Counted from the first letter of the stretch, positions 50,932 through 58,549 are shown. The stretch is DNA of 58,644 bases from Evansella tamaricis (GCF_019042215.1 NZ_JAHQCS010000057.1:1-58644); one strand, 5' to 3'. A program made the numbers and translations. The notes: generated by a model not told the origin, from the letters alone.

Positions 50932-51233
50932 CCCTGAATCACAACCTTTCTGGGTTCCCAATCAACACCATCTAGTACTTGCTTACACGCACCGCAAAAG
51001 CAATCGTTCTTAATCGGCGCAAACCATACTTTTTCTCCATCTGAGAAATTTTGATAACACTCACCGCAAAATGGAAGTTTTGTTGTTTTAATTGGTGGAG
51101 TGTAACCCTTCAATCGACGTAACAACTCTTCTCTAGCTTCGTAATGATAGTGACGATTCCGTGCACCATCAAAAGTAGTTCCATGATAAAAATTCAGTAG
51201 TTCCTCATTGGTGTATTCTTTTAAATCATCCAA
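50928..51233 (-). CDS. 101-aa zinc-binding hypothetical protein
   Basis: The product has a helical front (EYTNEELLNFYHGTTFDGAR) and two cysteine pairs (FCGECYQNF, CFCGACKQV), a probable zinc ribbon. It overlaps the XRE gene upstream by 13 bases. Not recognised. Confidence 0.55.
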   Translation of the reverse strand: MDDLKEYTNEELLNFYHGTTFDGARNRHYHYEAREELLRRLKGYTPPIKTTKLPFCGECYQNFSDGEKVWFAPIKNDCFCGACKQVLDGVDWEPRKVVIQG

Positions 51234-51496
51234 ATAACCATCCCTCCAACTAGTTGTGACATGACTCTCATCGCTTCGGCTACTATTGTTGGATCAAAAC
51301 TAACTAACGTTGCTATCAAGATGTCTTGTGCATTTGTGTGTTTAAACCATTCAACTGCATCCGAAAAGTGTATTTTCTGCTTTCCTAGTTCCATTTTCGT
51401 GACGCTACTTCGTGATCGGTTCATTCTAAACGCTAGTTCTTCTTGGCTGATCCCCTCCCTGATCCTTGCCTTTTTCAAGGCTGGTGTTATATCCAA
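51221..51496 (-). CDS. XRE-family HTH regulator
   Basis: The 91-residue protein has the helix-turn-helix ISQEELAFRMNRSRSSVTKM followed by ELGKQKI. The start is TTG 51496 with GGAGGTGA seven bases upstream. A near-dyad GTTCGAAGTTAGAAC lies 19 bases upstream and could be its operator; related dyads stand before the integrase and ParM-like genes. Confidence 0.85.
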   Translation of the reverse strand: MDITPALKKARIREGISQEELAFRMNRSRSSVTKMELGKQKIHFSDAVEWFKHTNAQDILIATLVSFDPTIVAEAMRVMSQLVGGMVIWMI

Positions 51497-51514
51497 TTTC
51501 TACTCACCTCCTTG

Positions 51515-51529
51515 GTTCGAAGTTAGAAC
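51515..51529. promoter_or_regulatory. 15-bp operator-like dyad upstream of the XRE gene
   Basis: GTTCGAAGTTAGAAC is a dyad with one mismatch; a further half-site TTCGAAC follows at 51539. It matches the perfect dyads at 55937 and 6606 in form. Confidence 0.4.
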
Positions 51530-51591
51530 TTGTGCAGCTTTCGAACCGACATTCTACCAATCTCGATTTAAACTTTACTTAAGATAAGTGC

Positions 51592-51783
51592 TTATCCTGT
51601 TTCAACAGGATGCATTGTTTGTTGCTTAATCATCCAGCTATCAATAGTTTCTTGATAGAATAAAATTCTTGTGCGTATTCTGATATGTGGTATTTCTTTT
51701 TTTTGAACCATTTTATAAATAGTGTCTCGGCTGACACCAAGATAATCTGCTATCTCTTGGACTGTCATTGTTTTGCGTTGCAT
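51592..51783 (-). CDS. Excisionase-like HTH_17 protein
   Basis: The 63-residue protein MQRKTMTVQEIADYLGVSRD... is a MerR-like excisionase-family DNA-binding domain (TIYKMVQKKEIPHIRIRTRI). It may act as Xis, turning the integrase to excision, or simply as a regulator of early genes. ATG 51783 follows AGGAGG. Confidence 0.8.
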   Translation of the reverse strand: MQRKTMTVQEIADYLGVSRDTIYKMVQKKEIPHIRIRTRILFYQETIDSWMIKQQTMHPVETG

Positions 51784-51802
51784 GTTAACTTACCTCCTTT
51801 TT

Positions 51803-52126
51803 TTAGCAGAATTCAATAATGCAATATGTTTCTTCATCGTGCTTTGAGCTAAAGACAACTGCATCACCAGATATATTCGTTAAATAATTTTTTTCGAAGA
51901 ATGAAAGTGCAACTTCATTAGTGTGAATCGTAATAATTTTTCCGTAATCTATCGTTTCTTCAATGTGAACATTTTCAATATGCGCCTCGATGTGCAGGAA
52001 TGGTTCACTCTGATAATCATGGTGATAATAAGCAATATTTATCTTGATTAAATCGTTATTTGCTTGTTTGATTAATTTATTGAAGGTCGTTTGATAGCTG
52101 TTGAATTGCTTAATATTGTTCACTTT
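51803..52126 (-). CDS. 107-aa hypothetical protein
   Basis: GTG 52126 is chosen because AAGGTG lies six bases upstream; TTG 52132 is too close to the site. The protein is alpha/beta with His-rich strands (KINIAYYHHDYQSEPFLHIE). It overlaps the antirepressor end. Not recognised. Confidence 0.5.
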   Translation of the reverse strand, partial: KVNNIKQFNSYQTTFNKLIKQANNDLIKINIAYYHHDYQSEPFLHIEAHIENVHIEETIDYGKIITIHTNEVALSFFEKNYLTNISGDAVVFSSKHDEETYCIIEFC

Positions 52127-52901
52127 CAACACCTTCTTTGTAATCTAAATAAAATTCCATCTTCAATTGTTCCATTGTAGGAAAGATGTTTTTAGATTTA
52201 AGGGTCTCATACAGGAATAAACGACCTTTTTGTGTCCATTTGGTTAGTAAGTTCACACCTTCCGAACCATCTTTTTTCTTATATGAAGTTGTTTCAGATT
52301 TTGTATAACCTAGACCTTTATACTTTCCGTACAACAACCATTGACCGTTCATTTTATATTGGATGCCGTGTTCATGGAGCAGTTTGTTAAACGCAATCGC
52401 CGACATCCCGTAATCATCTGCTATTTGAGTTGTGAGTAATAAATCATTAGATTTTAGAATTTCATCTACATAAGTAACTTTTGGTTCATATTCTGCAATT
52501 TGTTGTTCATACATTTTGTTCTCTGTTTTTAATTGCTCTACTTGTTTATTGGCGAATTCTAAAGCTCGTTTCATCACCATCTCAGGACTGTTCCATAATT
52601 TTTCTAAGTGGATAAAGTATTGTCTAGCCTGCTTTCCCTTTTTAGTACGTTGGATCATGGAAATTTCTTTTGCCATGTCTAATTTCAATAAATAATCCTT
52701 TGTTTCTTGGAGATTGGCAGGGTGGACAAAAGTGTCCGAGGTGAAATCTTGGTTTTCTATAAATCCATACTCGACCATTCGAGGAAACCACTTTCTGAAA
52801 GGTGTGCCAACCTCTAAAAAGTTATGAAGTTCTCTTGCACTTACAATAATTTCCTTATTATCGTTTTCTTTTGTTTCTATCAATTGATTCAAACTACTCA
52901 C
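52110..52901 (-). CDS. Phage antirepressor (AntA + KilAC)
   Basis: The 263-residue protein begins with an AntA domain (ARELHNFLEVGTPFRKWFPR, MVEYGFIENQDF). It ends in a KilAC/ANT DNA-binding domain (ADDYGMSAIAFNKLLHEHGI, GQWLLYGKYKGLGYTKSET). Such proteins counter the CI repressor during induction. GTG 52901 or TTG 52892 may start it; AGGTGA is better spaced for the latter. Confidence 0.92.
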   Translation of the reverse strand: MSSLNQLIETKENDNKEIIVSARELHNFLEVGTPFRKWFPRMVEYGFIENQDFTSDTFVHPANLQETKDYLLKLDMAKEISMIQRTKKGKQARQYFIHLEKLWNSPEMVMKRALEFANKQVEQLKTENKMYEQQIAEYEPKVTYVDEILKSNDLLLTTQIADDYGMSAIAFNKLLHEHGIQYKMNGQWLLYGKYKGLGYTKSETTSYKKKDGSEGVNLLTKWTQKGRLFLYETLKSKNIFPTMEQLKMEFYLDYKEGVESEQY

Positions 52902-53070
52902 CTAATTTCTTGTTTTCGAATACCATTGCCATGTTGATGATATAAGCCAGATCTATGAGATCTTTTGCAGCATCGTCCTTTGAATACTTGGGGTCTTGAT
53001 CTAAGTCATGAGCGATCCGAATCACTTCTAGCTGCCACTCCGACAGTTGATAAAGGTCGATGATGTCCAT
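52894..53070 (-). CDS. 58-aa helical early protein
   Basis: ATG 53070 follows GGAGGA at good spacing. The protein MDIIDLYQLSEWQLEVIRIA... is acidic and helical (DDAAKDLIDLAYIINMAMVF). It overlaps the antirepressor gene by eight bases. Not recognised. Confidence 0.6.
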   Translation of the reverse strand: MDIIDLYQLSEWQLEVIRIAHDLDQDPKYSKDDAAKDLIDLAYIINMAMVFENKKLGE

Positions 53071-53138
53071 TTAGTCCTCCTTCTCAAAGGGATTTGTTAA
53101 CCTCCGTTGAATTCTTATTGATAGGAAGGAGGATAACG

Positions 53139-53645
53139 ATGAGAGACTTAATGATGATTACTTCGCTGACAGAAAATCAAATGTTGGACAAGCTCCTAAT
53201 ACTTAAAGGAATTTACAGGAACGGGTTTATTGAATTGAATAAAGCCACTAGAAATTATGATGCTGGTTTAGAGTTAGCTGATCTTTTTGAACAATTAGTT
53301 GCTAAGAACAGATCCTTACTTACAGATAGAGATTTAGATGATTGTCAGTTACTGATTGTTCAACTTAAGTTAACGTGTCTGGATCATTCAGACCGATGGA
53401 ATGCTTTTATCAACTACTACGATGATCTTTCTCAATTTGATAATTACTCATTTGGCATGCGATCACTTTTAAATGTTCAAAAGCGCCGTTACGCAGTTAT
53501 TAAACGAAAGATTGATCGCGCATCCAAAGGTAAAAAACTTGGTAATCTAGTACACCAAAAACAGTCGGAATTAAGTAATGAACAGATCTTGAATAGAGCT
53601 AAGCAAGTAATTGATTGGATTGAACATATTGCAAACGAAAAATAA
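53139..53645 (+). CDS. 168-aa protein on the opposite strand of the early operon
   Basis: ATG 53139 follows AAGGAGG. The protein is helical (MITSLTENQMLDKLLILKGI, NVQKRRYAVIKRKIDRASKG) and unrecognised. It is transcribed against the Cro-to-antirepressor direction and lies between those genes, so it would interfere with early read-through or be silenced by it. That suggests a gene active in lysogeny. Confidence 0.6.
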   Translation: MRDLMMITSLTENQMLDKLLILKGIYRNGFIELNKATRNYDAGLELADLFEQLVAKNRSLLTDRDLDDCQLLIVQLKLTCLDHSDRWNAFINYYDDLSQFDNYSFGMRSLLNVQKRRYAVIKRKIDRASKGKKLGNLVHQKQSELSNEQILNRAKQVIDWIEHIANEK

Positions 53646-53651
53646 TTTTAA

Positions 53652-53891
53652 TTATGCTGAACTTCTACCTGTTGCACTTTCTGCAACTTCACTCTCAAAA
53701 AAATATTCAATCGGATGATTAAAATAACTAGCAATAGTGTGTAACTCCTCAGCTGTAAACGATTGCGTACCAGTTTCTTTTCTTTGATAAGGGTAAAGGG
53801 AGTTAAAGCCAAGTACTTTAGCCATTTCGCTTTGAGATAACTTCTTTTGCTTTCTGAGTTGCTTAATTTTCTCTATATTTACTTTATGCAT
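53652..53891 (-). CDS. Cro-like XRE regulator
   Basis: ATG 53891 follows AGGAGGTG. The 79-residue protein has the helix-turn-helix KKLSQSEMAKVLGFNSLYPY and a short tail. It is divergent from the CI-like gene across four operators and has a near-consensus promoter. By size and direction (toward the early genes) it is the Cro-like member of the switch. Confidence 0.85.
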   Translation of the reverse strand: MHKVNIEKIKQLRKQKKLSQSEMAKVLGFNSLYPYQRKETGTQSFTAEELHTIASYFNHPIEYFFESEVAESATGRSSA

Positions 53892-53905
53892 GTCCACACC
53901 TCCTA

Positions 53906-54009
53906 ATTGCGTTTTTTGCAACTGCTTATTTTGATTATAAATCGCAATTTTTGCAAAGTCAATAAATATTTAGCGTTTTTCGCAATTTTATATTTGCTAA
54001 ATATGCAAA
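53906..54009. promoter_or_regulatory. Four 15-bp operators of the lysogeny switch
   Basis: Four dyad-type sites share the form TTGC-N7-GCAA: TTGCGTTTTTTGCAA (53907), TCGCAATTTTTGCAA (53942), TAGCGTTTTTCGCAA (53971) and TTGCTAAATATGCAA (53994). They fill the gap between the divergent XRE genes, and one lies within the spacer of the minus-strand promoter. CI-like and Cro-like proteins should compete for them. Confidence 0.75.
53934..53962 (-). promoter_or_regulatory. SigA promoter of the Cro-like gene
   Basis: On the minus strand TTGACT, a 17-base spacer and TATAAT match the vegetative consensus almost perfectly. Start of transcription would be about 35 bases upstream of the 53891 ATG. An operator copy occupies the spacer. 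Confidence 0.8.
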
Positions 54010-54042
54010 GGTGATATTATTAAGAAAGGAAGGTTTAGGAAT

Positions 54043-54414
54043 ATGGGGGTTGTTTTAATGGGAAAAAGTATATTGGGCCGTCGGCTTAAGGAACTCAGAG
54101 AAAAACATAAATTAACTCAGAAACAAGTGGCCCCTAAATTCGGTATTACAAATTACCAGTTATCTAGATATGAAAACGATGAATCAAATCCAGATCCTGA
54201 TTTAATTGTAAAGTTTGCAGAGTTTTATGGCGTTTCTTCCGATTATCTATTAGGAAAAACGGACAAACCTACATATGATGAAGATCTTAGTCGTTCTTAT
54301 TACGGTGGTCCCGAAGACATAACTGATGATGAGCGTGAATATCTTGATAGACAGCTGGAACAATACCGCGAGTTAAAAAAGCAATTCATGGAGAAAAAAG
54401 AAGAAAATAAATAA
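54043..54414 (+). CDS. CI-like XRE repressor
   Basis: The 123-residue protein has the helix-turn-helix HKLTQKQVAPKFGITNYQLS followed by RYENDESNPDPDLIVKFAEF, then an acidic linker and a charged helical end. It lacks a LexA-type peptidase domain; induction probably depends on the ImmA/IrrE peptidase two genes on. Translation may begin at 54043 or at ATG 54058 (GGGGGT seven bases upstream). Confidence 0.88.
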   Translation: MGVVLMGKSILGRRLKELREKHKLTQKQVAPKFGITNYQLSRYENDESNPDPDLIVKFAEFYGVSSDYLLGKTDKPTYDEDLSRSYYGGPEDITDDEREYLDRQLEQYRELKKQFMEKKEENK

Positions 54415-54493
54415 GTCTTTCTCTTTTTTTACCTAACAACTGTAGAAATTTGTAATTTTAAGATATATCTTGAAATATAGGAGGGATTATACC

Positions 54494-54946
54494 TTGGATG
54501 AAGGAAGAATAAAAAAACCTCTTTATAAAAAGTGGTGGGTCTATGCAATTATTTTGTTTGTCATACTTGGAGTGATATTCAGTGGAGAGAACGAAGAAAT
54601 CGCAGGGGAAAATGATAACAATCTTGTATTACCAGATTTCGAGATAGTTGAAGAAGACGATGTAAGTTTAGGAGATGTTATAAGAAAGAGCTACTGGATT
54701 TATCCAGAAGGTGGAACTTTAACAGAGGAACAATTTGAACAAACCTCGATTAATATAGTTGAAAACTTAAAAAAAGAGTTTGATTTTAATGCTATCTCCT
54801 TGTTTTTTATCGATGACCCCGATAATCCAGTTGGATACCAAATTGGAATGACTGAATATGTTCCAAATGGAGAATGGTCAGATGCTATCGAATATAGTGC
54901 CGGTGATTATAAAGATCATGAATATGTCTTCAAGTTTAATGAATAG
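54494..54946 (+). CDS. Single-helix membrane protein of the lysogeny operon
   Basis: The start is TTG 54494 behind GGAGGG. Residues about 14-30 form one transmembrane helix (WWVYAIILFVILGVIFSG), leaving an acidic outer domain. It lies between repressor and ImmA-like genes, where lysogenic-conversion or superinfection-exclusion genes are common. Not recognised. Confidence 0.6.
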   Translation: MDEGRIKKPLYKKWWVYAIILFVILGVIFSGENEEIAGENDNNLVLPDFEIVEEDDVSLGDVIRKSYWIYPEGGTLTEEQFEQTSINIVENLKKEFDFNAISLFFIDDPDNPVGYQIGMTEYVPNGEWSDAIEYSAGDYKDHEYVFKFNE

Positions 54947-54966
54947 CCCTTTGGGCTTTTCTTTTC
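54944..54966 (+). terminator. Terminator inside the lysogeny region
   Basis: AGCCC-TTT-GGGCT is followed by TTTCTTTT, just after the stop at 54946. Confidence 0.75.
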
Positions 54967-55009
54967 ACCATGAAACAGAACATATATTCGTATTTTGAGG
55001 GGGATATTA

Positions 55010-55642
55010 ATGTACAACACGATTACAGAATCATGGATTATCAAGGAGTATCAAAAGAGAGACATAGTAAGAATTCAAGATTTATGCATTAAAAAAGTAT
55101 CAAAGTCATTTAATATAGGCTTAATTTTCCATCGATATCGCAGTGAATGTATCCACGAAATGGATTTTGGAGTTATCTATGTTAATGAATTAAAACCACA
55201 CGCCCAACAACGTGTAGAATTTTTTCATGAAATGGGACATGTTCTTAAGCACTATGGAGACCAAAAAACAATGCCGGATACATTTATGAGGTTGCAAGAA
55301 CAACAAGCTGAAACATTTTCTCTTTATGCTGCTATGCCACTACACATTCTTGAACCTTTGCTGGATAATGGGATATCTATAAAAGAAATAACAGACTTAT
55401 TTGATCTCCCTGAATATTTTGTAAGAAAGAGGTTGGCTCAACTAGATCGTTTGTACCTCAGAAGACGTAGTTATAAAAAACAAAAATTAATCGAAGATAT
55501 TACGATAACTTATAGACAAAGTTACGATCCATCTAAATGGTCCGATGAAACATGGCGTATCATGGATCAACTAAAAAAACAAACGAACAAGGAGGTCATT
55601 AATCATGTGGGTTTATTACGAAGAAATAGACGGACTTCTTAA
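55010..55642 (+). CDS. ImmA/IrrE-family metallopeptidase
   Basis: The 210-residue protein has the zinc motif FFHEMGHVLKH (HExxH, about residues 75-85) and the downstream EQQAETFSLYAAMP glutamate region. ImmA-type peptidases cleave XRE repressors in ICEBs1 and phi105 and so trigger induction. It is thus the probable inactivator of the CI-like protein. GAGGGGG precedes ATG 55010. Confidence 0.92.
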   Translation: MYNTITESWIIKEYQKRDIVRIQDLCIKKVSKSFNIGLIFHRYRSECIHEMDFGVIYVNELKPHAQQRVEFFHEMGHVLKHYGDQKTMPDTFMRLQEQQAETFSLYAAMPLHILEPLLDNGISIKEITDLFDLPEYFVRKRLAQLDRLYLRRRSYKKQKLIEDITITYRQSYDPSKWSDETWRIMDQLKKQTNKEVINHVGLLRRNRRTS

Positions 55643-55934
55643 TCCTAAGTGGGTAATTATAAATGCCGAAAAGGAAAATAATTTTCCTTTTTATAAAGTA
55701 AATGGTCCGTTCGAACGTTTTTTTGAAGAGGATATGACAGATGAGTTTAGAGGTGTTACTGTTACGATGGCATATTTAATAAGAGACCCATTTGAGGATT
55801 TATCCTTTGGAATAACTGTTGCAAGTTTAAAAGAAAAATATAATTTGGATGATGTGACACACTTTATTTTACTCGTTGATGATCTGCAAGAAATATTAAA
55901 CATGGATATTTCAGAGCAATTACTAATTGTTTAG
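55605..55934 (+). CDS. 109-aa partner gene of the ImmA-like peptidase
   Basis: ATG 55605 follows AAGGAGG and lies 38 bases inside the ImmA-like gene, so the two are co-translated. The protein is acidic, with strands FPFYKVNGPFERF and LDDVTHFILLVDDLQEIL. No family is recognised. A regulator of the peptidase is possible. Confidence 0.55.
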   Translation: MWVYYEEIDGLLNPKWVIINAEKENNFPFYKVNGPFERFFEEDMTDEFRGVTVTMAYLIRDPFEDLSFGITVASLKEKYNLDDVTHFILLVDDLQEILNMDISEQLLIV

Positions 55935-55936
55935 AT

Positions 55937-55951
55937 GTTCGAAATTCGAAC
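55937..55951. promoter_or_regulatory. Perfect 15-bp dyad upstream of integrase
   Basis: GTTCGAAATTCGAAC lies 49 bases before the integrase start codon. It has the same form as the sites at 6606-6620 and 51515-51529, so one phage regulator may bind all three. Confidence 0.45.
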
Positions 55952-55999
55952 AGTAACTAATGCTTAGTTTTGATATTTTAATAGTGAGGTGATAATTAG

Positions 56000-57169
56000 A
56001 TGGGTAGCATTGAAAGAAGAGGTAAAAATTCATTTAGACTGTCTGTTGTTATTGGATATGAAGAGGATGGGACACCCATCCGAGAACGGAAAACAGTGCA
56101 AGCAAAAAATAAAACTGAGGCTGGTAAAGAACTTACACTATTTGAATCTGAGCTCCTCTCTGGAAAATATCAAAAACCTACACTTATAACATTAAGAAAA
56201 TTTTATGATGACTGGTTAGAATTATATGCACAAGATGCTTATGCCCCAGACACACTAAATGGTTATGTAAATAATCTTAACAAACGTATTCTACCTAAAT
56301 ACGGAAATATGAAACTGTCAGAAATTGAACAAATCCATGTAGCTAATTTCGTAAACGATCTAAAAAAAGATGGCCGACGACTGGACGGAAAAGAAGGTAA
56401 ACTATCCCCCTCCACTATTAATAATGCCTATCGTGCTTTTAACAGCATCATGGCACGTGCAAAGGAATGGGGGTATATCAAAGAAAACCCCGCCTCCGGA
56501 ATAAAGCTACCAAACGTTAAAAGTGTGAAAGCAAAAATTAATTATTCAGTGGATAACCTCTGGAAAATGATAGAATGCATTAAAGATGAACCCTTTGAAA
56601 AGCAAGTACTTTTTTGGGTTGCTTTTATTACATCTGCACGCGAAGGAGAAATAGCTGCTCTAGAAGAAAGACATATATTAAAAGATAAGAGTGCTATTTA
56701 TTTCGAACAATCACTTTACGAGAAAAAGGGCGGTGGAGTTGGTATAAAAAGTATTAAAAATAAATTAGAAGGTGCTGCCGCCATCCCTACGGAATTAATG
56801 GAGTTGATTGATAAACTATTACATCAAAAGCGAAAAGAAAAGCTGAAAAGCAGAGACTTATATGAGTATGAGGATACAATCTTCTTATTTTCGAATGAGT
56901 TCGGTCGACCGATCCGTCCGGATAGTATTAGCCAATGGTGGATTCGATTTATTAATAAGAACAAACTACCTAAAATACGATTTCACGATTTACGGCATTT
57001 ATCGATTACCTTCCTTATCGGAAAGAACGTACCTATGAAATCGATTAGTGAACGTGCAAGACATTCTCGAATTGGAACAACGATGGATATTTATGGCCAC
57101 AATATCATTGAAGTGGACCAAGTAGCTGCTGACCATTTTAAGGTGTTTTTCCAGGGAAAAAATGCTTAA
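56000..57169 (+). CDS. int: Tyrosine integrase
   Basis: The 389-residue protein has an N-terminal arm-binding domain (GSIERRGKNSFRLSVVIGYE), a SAM-like core-binding domain (about 60-160) and the catalytic residues R214 (TSAREGE), H329 and R332 (FHDLRH), H355 and Y365 (DIYGH). It catalyses recombination between attP and the tRNA-Arg gene. It ends 119 bases from attR and has paired arm-type repeats just past its stop. GAGGTGA precedes the ATG. Confidence 0.96.
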   Translation: MGSIERRGKNSFRLSVVIGYEEDGTPIRERKTVQAKNKTEAGKELTLFESELLSGKYQKPTLITLRKFYDDWLELYAQDAYAPDTLNGYVNNLNKRILPKYGNMKLSEIEQIHVANFVNDLKKDGRRLDGKEGKLSPSTINNAYRAFNSIMARAKEWGYIKENPASGIKLPNVKSVKAKINYSVDNLWKMIECIKDEPFEKQVLFWVAFITSAREGEIAALEERHILKDKSAIYFEQSLYEKKGGGVGIKSIKNKLEGAAAIPTELMELIDKLLHQKRKEKLKSRDLYEYEDTIFLFSNEFGRPIRPDSISQWWIRFINKNKLPKIRFHDLRHLSITFLIGKNVPMKSISERARHSRIGTTMDIYGHNIIEVDQVAADHFKVFFQGKNA

Positions 57170-57178
57170 AAATAAAAT

Positions 57179-57200
57179 CCTGCCCCAATCCTGCCCCAAT
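57179..57200. promoter_or_regulatory. Putative integrase arm-type sites, right arm
   Basis: Two perfect direct copies of CCTGCCCCAAT lie head to tail between the integrase stop and attR, matching the pair at 1902-1923. Confidence 0.65.
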
Positions 57201-57245
57201 TTAGGGATTTTCAAGAATAACAAAACATTTGTTCTATTTTTAGAT

Positions 57246-57275
57246 AAGCAAAAACCCCTTGTATACCAAGGGGTT
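57246..57275 (-). terminator. Phage-supplied terminator for the tRNA operon
   Basis: On the minus strand AACCCCTTG-GTATA-CAAGGGGTT is followed by TTTTTGCTT. It lies just beyond the tRNA-Arg 3' end and replaces the native terminator left at 1698-1723. Confidence 0.8.
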
Positions 57276-57287
57276 ATCATATTTATC

Positions 57288-57334
57288 ATTGGCGCGCCCT
57301 AGAGGATTCGAACCTCCGACCTACAGTTTAGGAA
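57288..57334. repeat. attR, 47-bp repeat within tRNA-Arg
   Basis: Identical to 1739-1785; here it forms the 3' part of the intact tRNA-Arg gene, including its encoded CCA. Confidence 0.95.
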
Positions 57335-57366
57335 ACTGTTGCTCTATCCTACTGAGCTAAGGGCGC
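57290..57366 (-). tRNA. tRNA-Arg(CCU), prophage target
   Basis: The complement folds as a full cloverleaf with acceptor GCGCCCT/AGGGCGC, anticodon loop TTCCTAA (CCU) on stem ACAGT/ACTGT, and encoded CCA. Integration leaves the gene intact. Confidence 0.95.
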
Positions 57367-57521
57367 ATAAAATAAATTTTCCCTTTTTTATTTTATTGTA
57401 TTGCTTCCATTCTCGCAAGACCTTAATGATGAGAGATGGTTTTTATACTTCAACATATAAGTTAAGTAGTCAAAAGTATAAAAAAAGACCTGTCTATACA
57501 CAAGTCATAACTTTTTTATAA

Positions 57522-57597
57522 TGGTGAGCCATGAAGGACTCGAACCTTCGACCCTCTGATTAAAAGTCAGATGCTCTACCAACTGAGCTAATGGCTC
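57522..57597 (-). tRNA. tRNA-Lys(UUU)
   Basis: Acceptor GAGCCAT/ATGGCTC, anticodon loop CTTTTAA and encoded CCA are visible. Its first 16 bases and upstream flank are duplicated at 57741-57773. Confidence 0.95.
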
Positions 57598-57773
57598 GCA
57601 GTATTTTCCACGATGCTAATTCATGACGCTTCCGGACGATGCTTTTCTCTGTTGTCTTACCTGTTTCTTCCTCTGATAGACTCACTTCGTTGTGTATGCG
57701 TCGAAACAACTCGTTGTCTTTTCTGGATGTAACGCTCGTCACTGAGCTAATGGCTCGCAGTATTTTCCACGAT
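57582..57773. repeat. 33-bp duplication of the tRNA-Lys 5' end around a 126-bp insert
   Basis: 57582-57614 and 57741-57773 are identical. The copy contains 16 bases of tRNA-Lys and 17 of its upstream flank. The insert 57615-57740 is related to the insert next to tRNA-Gly (58241-58382), sharing CTTCCTCT, ACAACTCGT and AACGCTCGT in the same order. Confidence 0.75.
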
Positions 57774-57784
57774 AGGATTTATTT

Positions 57785-57859
57785 TGGTGACCCGTACGGG
57801 ATTCGAACCCGTGTTACCGCCGTGAAAGGGCGGTGTCTTAACCGCTTGACCAACGGGCC
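57785..57859 (-). tRNA. tRNA-Glu(UUC)
   Basis: Acceptor GGCCCGT/ACGGGTC, anticodon loop CTTTCAC and encoded CCA. Confidence 0.95.
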
Positions 57860-57877
57860 ATTTATATTAATTAAATA

Positions 57878-57968
57878 TGGCGGAGAAGGAGGGATTTGAA
57901 CCCTCGCGCCGCTTACGCGACCTACACCCTTAGCAGGGGCGCCTCTTCAGCCACTTGAGTACTTCTCC
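57878..57968 (-). tRNA. tRNA-Ser(GCU)
   Basis: A long variable arm, acceptor GGAGAAG/CTTCTCC, anticodon loop CTGCTAA and encoded CCA. Confidence 0.95.
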
Positions 57969-57973
57969 AAAAG

Positions 57974-58049
57974 TGGCTCCACAGGCAGGACTCGAACCTG
58001 CGACCGATCGGTTAACAGCCGATTGCTCTACCAACTGAGCTACTGTGGA
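57974..58049 (-). tRNA. tRNA-Asn(GUU)
   Basis: Acceptor TCCACAG/CTGTGGA, anticodon loop CTGTTAA and encoded CCA. Confidence 0.95.
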
Positions 58050-58052
58050 ATA

Positions 58053-58129
<77 letters not shown>

Positions 58130-58164
58130 AAACTGTTATTTATTTTCAGTTTGAGAAGATAAAA

Positions 58165-58238
58165 TGGAGCGGGTGATGAGAATCGAACTCACATCATCAG
58201 CTTGGAAGGCTGAGGTTTTACCACTAAACTACACCCGC
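58165..58238 (-). tRNA. tRNA-Gly(UCC)
   Basis: Acceptor GCGGGTG/CACCCGC, anticodon loop CTTCCAA and encoded CCA. Its first 31 bases are repeated at 58383-58415. Confidence 0.95.
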
Positions 58239-58415
58239 ATACTATACATAATGTTTTAATCATTTAATTTTAATGCTCTCTTCATCCACTCGCCTTTTTT
58301 CATGTCTCTTCCTCTACTAGATTTTCTCCGAAGCAAATCCGTCGAGACAACTCGTAGCTTTTTCTGAGGAGTAAACGCTCGTGGCTGAGGTTTTACCACT
58401 AAACTACACCCGCAT
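58208..58415. repeat. 33-bp duplication of the tRNA-Gly 5' end around a 142-bp insert
   Basis: 58208-58240 and 58383-58415 are identical and include 31 bases of tRNA-Gly. The insert 58241-58382 resembles the insert at tRNA-Lys, so one small element or one duplication mechanism acted twice. The second copy is a tRNA fragment, not a gene. Confidence 0.75.
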
Positions 58416-58469
58416 TATTATATTTTAATCTATAAGATTTTTTACAATAACCCTCGGATCACTAACAAT

Positions 58470-58546
58470 TGGCGCGCCCGAGAGGAGTCGAACCCCTAAC
58501 CTTCTGATCCGTAGTCAGACACTCTATCCAATTGAGCTACGGGCGC
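58470..58546 (-). tRNA. tRNA-Arg(ACG)
   Basis: Acceptor GCGCCCG/CGGGCGC, anticodon loop CTACGGA and encoded CCA. Confidence 0.95.
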
Positions 58547-58549
58547 CTC

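Larger units (their letters stand above)
1739..57334. mobile_element. Complete siphovirus-type prophage in tRNA-Arg(CCU)
   Basis: The element is bounded by a perfect 47-bp direct repeat and carries integrase, a CI/Cro switch, replication, packaging, head, tail and lysis genes in a standard order. No structural gene looks broken, so the prophage could be inducible. Unusual cargo includes a ParM-like segregation locus with a HerA-type ATPase at the left end. Repeat to repeat the unit is about 55.5 kb. Confidence 0.95.

Noticed and set aside
53094-53645. AimR/arbitrium-type peptide signalling system
   Set aside because: The 168-aa protein is too short for an AimR receptor, lacks TPR-like repeats, and no secreted peptide gene follows it.
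57560-57742. Minus-strand 60-codon frame in the tRNA-Lys insert
   Set aside because: It includes tRNA-Lys sequence, has no ribosome site, and is explained by the repeat element.
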